Source: Nemopilema nomurai (lineage: Eukaryota > Cnidaria > Scyphozoa > Rhizostomeae > Rhizostomatidae). Taken from it: a DNA stretch of 64,000 nt. The DNA is taken from positions 5,075,189 through 5,139,188 of the forward strand of contig ML133401.1 in assembly GCA_003864495.1 (NCBI GenBank), given 5' to 3'. The translations under genes were made by a program, and so were the position numbers. A model generated the notes under the pieces. It ran no database searches. It was not told where the DNA came from and saw nothing but the letters and a program-made list of their open reading frames with translations. Shown one piece after another: positions 1 through 11,006 of the stretch (position 1 is the stretch's first letter; every line of letters starts with the position of its first letter).

Positions 1-225
1 AAAACAAGCTTTTACCTTCCCTGTTTCAAAATATACTTGTTTTCCCGGCAATCAACAGTAATTGCCAAGAAAATAAGACGGAACATTGAACATATACCGA
101 TTATGACGTCACACGTTAGTCGTACACCTTCGATTTTAATTCCATTGGAATGCTCGCCCCCAAAAACCCTAGAGTAGTTATACTTTACATGTCAGTCTTT
201 CGCACACAGAAAGAATGCAAAAAGA
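1..225. other. Intergenic edge, nothing recognised
   Basis: Flank of the inverted-repeat element that starts at 226. I see no exon-like reading frame or known repeat here. Confidence 0.4.
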
Positions 226-502
226 CAATGCCCGCCAAAAGTGTTGGAACAGTCCAATCATCTTTCCTACTAAACGTCTCCCCTCCCTCATATACAATGT
301 TGGTTTCCGACTGGAAAATGAAAACAAATGTATGTTGGAGCGCAGATTGTGTAGCCCATGTTTAGCGACATGTTCACCTACCTTTACAACATTGTTTAAG
401 GGGGAGAGGGGGCTCTGTCTGCTTGAAATAGGGAATTGAAGTGAAAATATGCATTTATTACGAGTAGAATCTCGGTGTTCCAACTACTTTTGGCGGGCAT
501 TG
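226..502. mobile_element. Non-autonomous inverted-repeat element (MITE-like), copy 1
   Basis: A 277-bp element begins CAATGCCCGCCAAAAG and ends with the inverse, CTTTTGGCGGGCATTG, so its terminal inverted repeats are about 25 bp with one small indel. A second copy lies in opposite orientation at 63,275-63,550, about 95% identical by eye over its full length. This shared, sharply bounded unit is what identifies it as mobile. It encodes no transposase. A 9-bp direct repeat (GCAAAAAGA) sits immediately left (217-225) and again at 512-520, 9 bp beyond the right end, so a target-site duplication is possible but not clean. The superfamily is not assigned. Confidence 0.75.
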
Positions 503-3500
503 TATGTTACCGCAAAAAGATTAATACATTCAGTCACATACTACAGCCTATGCAGATAGTTATAGGAGATGATTCTGTTATTTATTCCTTTCTTCTGTGT
601 CAAAACGTTAAGAAACGAAAGAAAAAATGTTGCGCGTGTTTTCGAAGGTATGCCGTGCCACCTATATTTCTTGACAAGGCAATTGAATGACCCGAAATAA
701 CTGAGATATTCCTCTTTGAATGTATCATACGCAAAAGTAGGAAATCTTGTTATGGCAACCCAGCGTAAAGGACTATGAGACAATAGGCCCCTCGCTGTCT
801 CATCGAGAAGGAAGGCATGTCGATAGCCGTTTCACTAAAGACCTTCAATGCTATTATTTCAAATGCAAATTTCGCCTTTCCTGCCTATTAAAAGAATATT
901 TTAACAGCAGAAACAACTTTCTCTTTTACAAAAATATTCGGTAAAGAAGTTAGGAATGAATTATATTCCTTTGAAAAGCTACAAAAAGATAGTCCTAGGG
1001 TCATTGTTTCCTTTTCTCAACAAAACGCAGTGCATTGTGTGTGTTTTCGTTTGCGCTCCGTTTCAGGGGGGTCAGGCTTGGAAGGGATAGCTTTGTCCTG
1101 TGAAGCTAATTAAATAACGTTATTCACTGATCTGGTGGCCGTTTAAGTACTAGAGCCACAAAATACGCTTGTTAAAATATTAATGCAATAAATGCTTGCA
1201 CGATTACAAGTTAACAAAGGCCTAATAGTGCTAAGAGGATAGTTTTTTGTGATGTGAATTCACGCTAGGATCAAATTACAGCGAGACTGGAACGCGAATC
1301 TGGAGTCATACTGCAAGAAATCTTGGACTTGCGTACAAAGGTTGAAAACAAATCTCGAGGGAAGGCAGCAGCATCTCAAAACGGTTTGTGCTAATTGCTT
1401 TTTGAATTGTTTTTGATACCCCATGCATCACCGATCGAGCCTCTTTAGATTTTCAACGGTCCTAAATGATGTCTGTGCATGCACTGGCTTGCAGGACATG
1501 CCAACAAATGCAGGACATGTCCCGTGCAAACTGATTTTAGCCAAGGCTGTTGAATCGCCACTCTGCTTGTCACTAGAAACCATCCATTTTTATCAAGCTC
1601 CTTACTTTGGAATTTTGACGGCAACTTCATTGTGAAGAAAGTAGACATGTGTGAATTTCGAAATCAGTTCGTGTTCATAACTTCAAGCCAGGTTTTGGCA
1701 AGTTGCGTTATTCATCCCCAAATGCGAAAATTCTAGCTTTGCACGTCAAGGTCAAGATTAAGGGCTTAATTAGACCTACAAGTATCACCCCCTAGTTGCC
1801 ATAGATTCGGAAGATCCTGCATGCAAACACAACTCATTATAGATCAGTTCAAAATTGCTAATGATAGCTACGGATTGCAATCAACTTTCATAATTGTTGC
1901 AAATTTCTGCGTATACGATCATTTCTCTTTGCCATTATTTTGCATGGCCTCGTTAATCTATGCCAAAACGACAGTCATTATTAATTGGCTTATTTTGATC
2001 GAGTTTTGATATCGCCTACAAAAGAGGCCATTTTTATTGATGACTGCTCTTAAGAGATTCCATCCAGCATGGCAACGCTATTCATTGGACTTTCCAAGCA
2101 ACCGCCCCTGATGATTTTTAAAATGACTAGGACACGCGATGCTCCTTGAAGGACATAAAAAGCCCCTTCTTCCAAGCGTGTCAAAAGGCAAGCATTGCTA
2201 TTTACTAGATGGTTCCCCAGAAAAGGGGGCTCGCCTGTCTCCATAAAATTTCACCTCGTTGTTGTGACCAAATAATAACCCTGGCCTCATTCTATCTCAT
2301 GACACTTCTACCAAAGCATAAATCATTAATTTTGTAACATCATTTCAATTCCAATTTCTTTAGATGCTGAAAATGGTGCTTTCTGAAACTAATATCTCGA
2401 GCATCAAAAACTATTTAAATGTGTCGTGTTAATTATAAGGGGGAAAGTGATACGAAGAGAAGATGGCATGTTTAAAAAAGAACCCACAAGGCAAAACAGG
2501 TTGATACAAGGCGCAGCCTAAAATGCTATATAACATTGAAATGGAGGAACTGGGAATTAATATGTAAAATAAAGCACATCCTATCGATAGTAAACAATCC
2601 AACCCTCTGTCCCTTCCTGTAATAAAAAATATTTGTATAATTTGTTTTACTTCACAAAATGATCGTGACAGGGAAATGGGCTGCAAACCCAGTTCCGACT
2701 TCAAAATGAAAAAGAAGACATTCCATTTGTAGATCGGGTTTCGTTTCTGAATGATGCATTGTATGTAAAATGCTGAGCACATTTATTTTGGTCTAGACAT
2801 GGAGTGTACGGCTTGCGCTAGCTGTCAACGTGATTTTATTACAATATGCGGACATCTATGCATGTTTCGTTACTTAGTCTGAATCTCTGCCCTTGTGTGC
2901 CAACGATTTCAACCAGCTACATTTGAGGGTGCCTCTTTCTAGAGAACAACCATGAAGTGATCATGAATTAGCTACAAAAGCAGCATGTGCGCAAATGCTT
3001 TGGGGTACAATACTTCACGAGCGCAGGGAAAATGATTTTAGCATAGTTGAGTACTTTTTCGTCCGACACCCATCAGAGTATACAAACGTCGGAAAATGGC
3101 CACAAGCTGATAAAGACATTATGGTTGATGGGAAACTCAAGAGGGGTAGTGGTTGGCTCAACTAATTTGACTGACAAAAATTACAGTTCTGGTTTACATA
3201 ACATTGCAGTTTGAGGATGCTACTTCCAATTACACTTTTTGTGCGATTATTAGGCAACTGATCTTATCAGAATCATGCATCATGCGAAGATAATTACCCC
3301 ACCATGACCCCAAGGTTGGGGCAGCAAGCTTGGGGTCAAGTTCTATAACACAAAGACGTACAGCTCTGCCAGCACGCCATCGATTCCTTGTTTCACGAAT
3401 GATAAACAATTCATCTTTACAATACACTGAGCAGATAGCCTAGAATCATCTTGATTTATGCCAAGCTAGGAAAGGATGGTAGGCTCAGTTTCTTTGTTCA

Positions 3501-6500
3501 CTTTTATGGATCACAATTTAAGCAAGCAGCAGATTATCTCCCTCGATCTATTGAGAGACAGAAGTACCTCACCACGAAAACGTTACTTGATTGAATTGAT
3601 CGTTATTGGTTATTACTTCGTTATCTGCAAAAGGCAGTTCGCTAGCTCGTAGACTTCCGCAGTTTCGTTATTGCATTTTGCTTATAAAAAACAAGTGTGT
3701 GAAAAAATCATTCGTACCACTAAATATAACTGTGGTAATTCCCTTTTAGTCATCCTAATAGGATATTACAGACCGGTCTTTCTTCTTCTGCCTCGCTTAA
3801 AATTAAAACGTTTTGTGTATTATCAACTGGTTCAGTATGTGGTCACCTCAGACTTTTATTAAAAACCAAAAGTTGGTAAACAACGGATTGATAAAGATTA
3901 TTGATGATAAGGAGAGGTGAATTCTAATCATCAAGTTGGCAAAGGTTCAAGAAACGTTTCAAAGTGGGAGGCAGCGATTCACAAGATAAGCAAAGAGGTA
4001 CCAGAAGAATAACAAGATGGCTTGAAAACAAGGCTTTCTTTTTCCTAGCATCAAAACGTGAAGCACAGAAGTTCAGCAAAAATTTTGATGGTAATTCGGA
4101 ATACGAATTTTTTTTGTTCTTTGGGCTACCAATGATTTCCTTTGGTTCTTAATGTTTAGATGCCTAGGATTTCAATTCCTGAAGGAATGATTATTATTCT
4201 TTATGTTGTGGCTTCAATGTCGCGTCCCGGTACCTAAGCACGGTTTTCTTGCGAAAGGCCTGAGATTATCATATGATTGCTATATTGCGTGTGACTCAAG
4301 ATCTAGACTTCGCGGCTTGGATACACTCTTATGGCGACAAAGAGCCACGTACTGTCTATAGCCTTATAGCTTGTGCTCCGATCTCTGTCACCTGCAGTCA
4401 GTGAGTAAACTACGATTTGTTCATTCATGGTCATAGAACTACGAAATATCACAGCTCCATGAAACATTAATGAAACGAGTTTCACCAACAATGAATAGTC
4501 GCAATGCAAAAGATGCTGGGTCATATTGGGCAGGATTTTCTCCTTAGCCAAGTTTCCTACGGTGTATTGGAGACCTGCTTTGTTTAGATGTTATGGACAT
4601 TACTTCATTAAAAAGCTATTTAGGCCGGCCATAGCAATTCAACGCCATGTTAATAGTTTATGTCGCTTTCACTAACGTAGTCACTAGGAGGGAACAGCCA
4701 AGCTTTAATTGAGTTTTTTATAACAGGGGGAGGGGGAGGGGGAGGATGCGACCCTCTCGCATGAGTGCCTACTCAAATCATGCCGACTTTTGAAGTCTTA
4801 AACCGTTTCAATATTTGCACCGTCCATCCTGGCCTCAGAACGATGCCACACCCACACCAAAGCGAGACGTACTGCTCCGATCACATGAATACAATGCAAA
4901 TATTTTCCCACACATATTTTAACAAAGAGTTCTACATTCACGAAAGACGGTGCATGAATAAAACGGAACAATAAGAAGTTTTTCAACAGCTAGCGTAATA
5001 TAGCTTCAGCCCAAATATTTAGCTGCAAAATCCCCTGTTTAAACAGATTTGAGCTCAAGCTGGATTATGCAGATTTGCCATGGTACAGAAGGGATGATAG
5101 GGACAGTAGCTTGAACCCAATACTAACATAGATCCTGAAAGGTATTACAAGTAGTAATTTGATCGAATTTCTTACCCTGAAGGATCATTTTTGTCTACCG
5201 ACGAATCTGATTCTTTTATTTCAAAAATCTTTTGTGTTTGTTTGGGCCTTACATTGGTAAAAATGATCTTTGGTACGTTTAATGGCTGAGATGGGTCTCT
5301 TCAAGCGGAATTTTTAATAGAATTGAGTCGTGACATTAGGGTATATTGGTACTGTTTTGTTGTAGCTTTATTATATTCCAAATCTTTATGGTAACGAAGA
5401 CATTTTTATAATGCTGAAAATCCCCATTTGATAGAGTTGTCGGATTGCGCTACGCGCTTCGCTAAAGTAACCAGGGCCTCCGACTAGTTTGAGGGGGCCG
5501 GGGGCCATGACCCCCGCACTTTTTTGTAGAACAATAGAGCTTTTCTAAATATCTTTGTTATGATTGTTAAATTCTTCCTTGGCCCCTCCACTTTCCAACC
5601 TGCGTCGGAGCCCATGGACAGAGTCACCATCGATCGAGAGAACGCCAATAAATATCTTTTTACCTACTGCAACTGGCAAATTGCAAATGATTAAGGCAGC
5701 TTCGTCACACGATCATATCTTAAGCAACAAAGTGTTTAAGGAATCTTTGATGAAATGATGACCACAACTTGCAAGAATGACAGGGAATGTATTAGCAACC
5801 TAACTTGCAAAGCCTAACTGAAATATTTACTAGGCCCATCCTTCACACTGTTTCATAAAGTCAATGATCCTTCTTATCCAGGTGTTACCATCCTTCCCAT
5901 GACTTTATCTTTGATTCTTTAGTTCTACTGAGTGTTTGCATAAATTTCTTTTCTAGAATTGACATTATTACTAACTATCATTTTTTGGATTTTATTTCTA
6001 ATAGGGTCCTTGTTGATAACAGTACTCTATGTGATGTTAAACGCTTCTACCCTATGGAAATATGCATGTTTTAAGTTAAACACATCCAGAAGCAAATTTC
6101 ACCTTTTGTCGCCAGGGATGGAATTTATGAGTGAATGGAATACTACTTTAATAAGGTATACTGCCAAAAGCGAGAGCATGCTCTTCTTTGTTCAGTTGAC
6201 AGTTAGAAAAACACGTGCAGGAAGTTTTCCTTTTTTCTGGTGTAGAAGAGGTGCGTCTCCTATGTCAAAAACCACTCTGATTAATGAACGGGTCTTCTTG
6301 TTTACATAAAACAAATTTACAGGCTAGATGTTACTAAGACAAATTTGTTTAAGATTATCTGGCGGTTGTTTTTTCTCGGCAGCTTTGTATTGGCCTGCCA
6401 CCCAAACACTGAAATCTGGAACTACGTCTTGCGTCGGTGGCAAGTTGGGAACATTACGTCATAGCAGTCTTGGTGCTGCAATGCCTGTTTTGTTCAATCA

Positions 6501-8931
6501 GCCTTGACACTATTTCATAGTTGGCTAATTTGTCTAATTTCGCCTCTACTGGGAGGTTGGTGCCATCTTGCAGTCTCGTGGAGTTTTGCTTTTTAAGAAG
6601 CTTGTTCAGCTCTACTTATCTCGAAGAAGCGTGAGAAATGGAGCGTACCTGTTGCCAAAGACTAAACAAAACCGACTGCTATAATTCCTCTCTGCTACTT
6701 TATTTGACAAACATTTAGGGAAAGTAAAAACCTTCAGTAAACCCAGTAAAACTGATAAGAGAATGAGAAGGTCATATTATATAATCAGTATGTGTGAATT
6801 CTTAGTAGTAGAAGTCTGCACTTTTCTGATTAGGATTTGCTGAAACTATTGAAACTGACCTGCCAGAAAATGACCTTTCACCTTAAGAATGTCCTTTCAC
6901 CCCTCGCACATTCATTGTTTAAGGGTCTTACTGATGCGTTTTTGCCACTTCTTATATCCGAGCTTTTTAGGTAGTGAGTGCTTTTGTTGACATATCCTTA
7001 CAAAAAGTAACACCCCAGATTAATGGCTTACTTTTGTTAAAGGCGCGCAAATCTGTGATTTGAATCTCGTGTCGAAACAAGTAAATGATTCTTTTTCTGG
7101 ACAGTAACTAAATGGGTGAATTCGTTTCTGTCACTTTCCGAAACTCCTCAGTGACAGTTCACGCTCAACATAGAATCGCAATTGGATTGAAGAATATTAC
7201 ATTTTTACTTCACCACAGCTCTTTTGCCTAGCACAAATTATACGTTTGTGTGTAAGTCGTTGAACTGTTTAGGCTTCAGTCCTACGAAAATCCCAGGATT
7301 ATAGCAAAGTCCTTCTGATCTGTGGCACAAAAGCGGGGGATTATTTACCGGCTGCCTCAGACCGGCTCTTGAGTCCCTTTTGCATAATTAAAGTTCCCCA
7401 CAAAATAACCAATGTTGATTTTTGCATATGGACGTGGGTCAGCGTTGTAAAAGTAGTGCGGAGACTGGGAACTAAGCAGTTCATAGGGACGTCAGGTCGC
7501 GATTAAAACCTCGACAGAAGCGAGATCAGCGAATACTTCAAAGGGCAGCATATTGTGATAATGATCTTGGTGGGAATATTGCACTTTTGCACCTTTACTC
7601 GCACCCAAGTGAAAATCGCTAAAGGGGAGGAAGCCCCTTCCCGTCTCCGAAAATGCTCGCTCTAAATTTCATGTTCTTACAAACATTCGTTCTTGTGTGT
7701 GACGTCATTTTCAGGTGGGCGAAGTCACTTTTGGCTTCGAATCGAGGCTCTTGTCTTGTCAACGCCAATTTGCCTTGATTTTGTTAGGGGCTGCGCTAGG
7801 AGCTATTGTGTGTTTCCAAGAGAGGTGAATATTAGGGTCTCAACACTAATGTCCATTTCGAGACGTTCCAAAACGGGGGCAAAATTACTAGGCCGTTATC
7901 CATATTTTGTAATCATTCTTATCTAATAATAGAAGGGAAACCCTGATTCCTTAAAACAGTTCATCTACGGAAATCAGTCATTCCTGTAGAACTGCTTGCT
8001 CCAAGCAGAATAAATTTGGAATCGATCCTTGTGTGTATTTGCTGTAATCTAATCATGTACAGACTAACATGTCATTTCCAAGAATGCAGCACCAAACCTT
8101 GGCAAGTCATTTGTCAATTCAGTTTATGCCATTTTGCAGAACTTGTTAATTTATTGCTGAATTCAATTTTCTCCAGAATGCAATTGAGTCTTCAAATTTT
8201 TAAACTACGTTCAAAATCGGCATTTTAGATTCTATAGGTGAAAATTCTAACTTCACATACGAAAACTCATTATTGCTTCACACACAAAAACTTGACCAAA
8301 TTTCAAAAAGTTCTTTTTCTCTATGTGCGTTCTTCATCAGATAGCTGTCTAACTTCCTCATTAATTATTGACTGGAACATCTCATACGCTTTTGCGGAGA
8401 TTCATAAACTTTTGGAAATCTCTGTTTTTGGCAGTGCCACGTGCTAACATAATTAACAATCCTATAAATTTTTTATGCATGCAAGCGCGTTCTTTTCCAT
8501 GTAGCTTGTGGACTTTTTCGACCTGTCATTAGAATGAAGCGCATTTCATGATTTTTTAGCCATATTTGAGCTTGTCCTTAGTCTTATCCTTAGCTTTTTC
8601 TCCTTCTTGCTTCTAGAGGGTTATTTGAGTAATTACTTCATGTGTTCTGTCGCTAGTGCATTTACTCAACATTGGATATAGTTACTCAACATAGAATCAG
8701 CTCCTCCTCACTCTCTCTTTGCTCGTATTGCAAACTTGGTAGTTACTCATCATTGCAATATCACTGCAATACTTGAGCAAATTCAGAAGCTATTGAGAAG
8801 TTTTTCAGCGCATGAAAGCATTATTCCTTATTTGTTTATGATATAAGAAGATGCTAGTGAAACATGAACATTTAAGCCGAAAGGCATCATACGAAAAACT
8901 ATATTGATATAAGAAAGGCTGAAAGTGAAGG
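503..8931. other. Intergenic, no gene recognised
   Basis: About 8.4 kb of AT-rich sequence. The open frames here are short (at most about 117 codons), start or stop arbitrarily and match no family I know. A G-rich stretch of GGGGGA units lies at about 4726-4744. No tRNA, rRNA or complete transposon was recognised. Confidence 0.5.
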
Positions 8932-9124
8932 GAAAATACCTCAGAATATGAGTAATTATTTGGGCATTGGTATAGAAACGGCAGTAAAAAAGAAAAATAC
9001 TTCAAAACATTAGATATTCATTAGGCATTGATACGAAAAAACAGCCGTAAATAAATGAGAAATACCTGAGAATATTGGGTATTAATTGGGCATTAAATGT
9101 AAAAACGGCCGTAAAGAAAGAGGG
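8932..9124. repeat. Three diverged tandem copies of a 60-65 bp unit
   Basis: Units start near 8932, 8992 and 9057. Each reads approximately GAAAATACCT..GAATAT, then ATT.GGCATT, then AAAACGGC.GTAAA. The copies are well diverged, so this is an old local duplication. It is followed by about 1.2 kb of unremarkable AT-rich sequence. Confidence 0.65.
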
Positions 9125-10390
9125 AAATAGGCAAATCTATACTCTGCTCCTTCTATAATCAACTGTACCCTGGGAAAATTGCTTTATTTCATCAGAATTG
9201 CTATCTCCTAAACCTCTATGGTAGCGAAAACCCAAGTGAACAGTCTTCTTGAAGCATAGGCCTATTCTATCTGTGTTTTTATAGTCGCCGAAACGACGGT
9301 GATAGAGCCTTATCGTTATCTGGTCAAAGGGACATTGTGATATTTACGTCAATGACTGTTCAATGGGAATTAATCTTCACCACGAATTGAAGATACACAA
9401 CTCAAGAACTGTGCATGATACAAAGATGTTGAAGGTCATGCATAACTTTTGATGGCACCTGCCTCACTTTTTGTCTGAATTTTATTCTGATACTGTTAAG
9501 TAATTTTCAAACGACGAAAATTCGTAGACGTCGTCACTCAGGGATGCTGAATGTAAAATTCTATAATTTAGAGGTACGCACTTGGCCTGTATAATTATTT
9601 TATTTTGCGAGTTTTTCCCCGTTATTTTTCAACACGATTGCCTGTTGAAAGCGCAGCCGAAAAAACTCCAAACAAGCACATCCCTTTGCTAAAAAATGCA
9701 TTTGAAAACGATAAAAATATTAACAGTCCGTGTTCAGATCCATTTAAAAAAGATTGATGGATTGCTGGAATTCTACGAGTCTGGAGCACTCAGTCTAGGA
9801 AAAATGATGGACCTCTCGATTTTTTTATTAGAAGTAGTCTGCGAAGGAATTTTGGGTCATTTTTAGCTTTAAATGTCTAACAGCACCTTCTGTACCTGGA
9901 AGCTGTATTAAGTCACATCTGCTCGAAGAATTACAATTTCACGAACTTTCCCAAATAAAGTTATTCAACCTTGAATGGTTTCAAAGTCTACTTAAAGCAA
10001 CATCACTATCAGTTATTCAGAGGGACTGTTCCAAATACTATCCACAAATCTCATTGAATATGTCTTTGTTTACGATAAAAGTGACATTATTTCAGGAAGA
10101 AAGGGTGGATTTCCTTGTCTTTACTTGATTTCTATAACATTTGTTGGCGGGGTTTGTACAGTTTTTGATATTTTTTGTACCATGCTCTTTAATGAATAAT
10201 CTTGTTGTTTATCGAAATAATCAACCGCACTGTTTTATAATCAACTATCTTTGTTCGTTAAAAATTTGGCACCTTTCTTTTTTACCGAAGATTTGAATAG
10301 ATATTGAAGGGTGACACGAACCCTCTTTCATCTTGACAAACAGGTTCAAAAAGCAGCGCAAATTTTGATTGGCTGTCGGCAACTGCATTG
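9125..10390. other. Intergenic, nothing recognised
   Basis: AT-rich sequence between the tandem repeat and the candidate promoter of gene 1. No coding signal is visible on either strand. Confidence 0.4.
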
Positions 10391-10417
10391 ATTTGCATTA
10401 TAAAAGGAAGTGAGTCA
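10391..10417 (+). promoter_or_regulatory. Candidate core promoter of gene 1 (octamer, TATA, AP-1-like)
   Basis: An octamer ATTTGCAT (10391-10398) runs directly into TATAAAAG (10399-10406), followed by TGAGTCA (10411-10417). A start site about 30 bp downstream of the TATA would put transcription initiation near 10,430, some 530 bp before the gene 1 ATG. This is motif matching in AT-rich DNA only and could be chance. Confidence 0.25.
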
Positions 10418-10928
10418 GAGTATGCTCTGCAATTGGTTGATTCATACCATTGTTGTGATAATTCAAAATCAACAAATACGAAGGGGGTAACTGCGACATA
10501 CATCGTGCCAAACTTATCCAAGATTTTTGCAAAACCTAGTTAAAAGTTCTAGTCCCGAATTGTTTAAGATTATGAAACTCGACTTGTGTTGCAAGTAAAA
10601 GATTTCACGAGGCTATAGGTGCTATTTCTCCAGTTACATTGATAGACGAAAATTCCGTGACGCTAGTGTGCGCCCCCCGTCAGACGTGTTCATTGTAGGA
10701 AGCCAATCATGAACAGATCAACAAGACGACTCTCGCTGTGGGTTGCTTTTGGTTACGTGAAACTTCTTTGACTTTCTCCTCGCCAGGAAAACACAGAATT
10801 TTGTACAAACTAGCAGTTTTAGAGCGACATAACAACGTTTTTCGGATCACAGATGTTCAGATCAATGCTTGGACAATTTTCCATCTAGACACTGCAAGTT
10901 TAAGATTCTCACCCGACCTGTCTATTTC

Positions 10929-10960
10929 AGATCCTCTTGATGTCAAATCATGCTGAAGGA
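10929..10960 (+). promoter_or_regulatory. Possible 5'-UTR splice acceptor and four-codon uORF of gene 1
   Basis: A pyrimidine-rich tract ends in TTTCAG at 10930, a good acceptor only 30 bp upstream of the start codon, so a non-coding leader exon may be spliced to 10,931. An upstream ATG at 10950 opens M-L-K-E and stops at TGA 10962-10964, overlapping the main ATG (10961) as ATGA. That arrangement could lower or time initiation at the main start. Confidence 0.4.
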
Positions 10961-11006
10961 ATGAAATTCGTAACTTACGTGTTGGTTTCAAGCCTGATTG
11001 CAGTTG
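10961..11006 (+). CDS. Gene 1 exon 1: start codon and signal peptide
   Basis: Encodes MKFVTYVLVSSLIAV and ends in phase 1 at G|GTAAGC. The hydrophobic run continues as V-A-A at the start of exon 2, making a short eukaryotic signal peptide with cleavage plausible after residue 18. No in-frame ATG fits better upstream. Confidence 0.75.

Noticed and set aside
178..483. Frame shared by both inverted-repeat elements (about 57 codons alike)
   Set aside because: The DNA itself is about 95% identical. The differences visible in this frame change amino acids (N/D, F/L, R/V) and an indel shifts its N-terminal part, so there is no sign of coding constraint.
2429..2782. 117-codon minus-strand frame
   Set aside because: Unrecognised, low-complexity and hydrophobic; no promoter, neighbours or family resemblance.
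5440..5530. GC-rich block (GCGCTACGCGC.. and GGGGGCCGGGGGCC..) as a transposon end
   Set aside because: No matching second copy or inverted terminus found in the window.
5959..6309. 116-codon + frame with a hydrophobic N-terminal run
   Set aside because: AT-rich DNA gives hydrophobic translations by chance. It opens on a non-ATG codon, and nothing around it looks like a gene.
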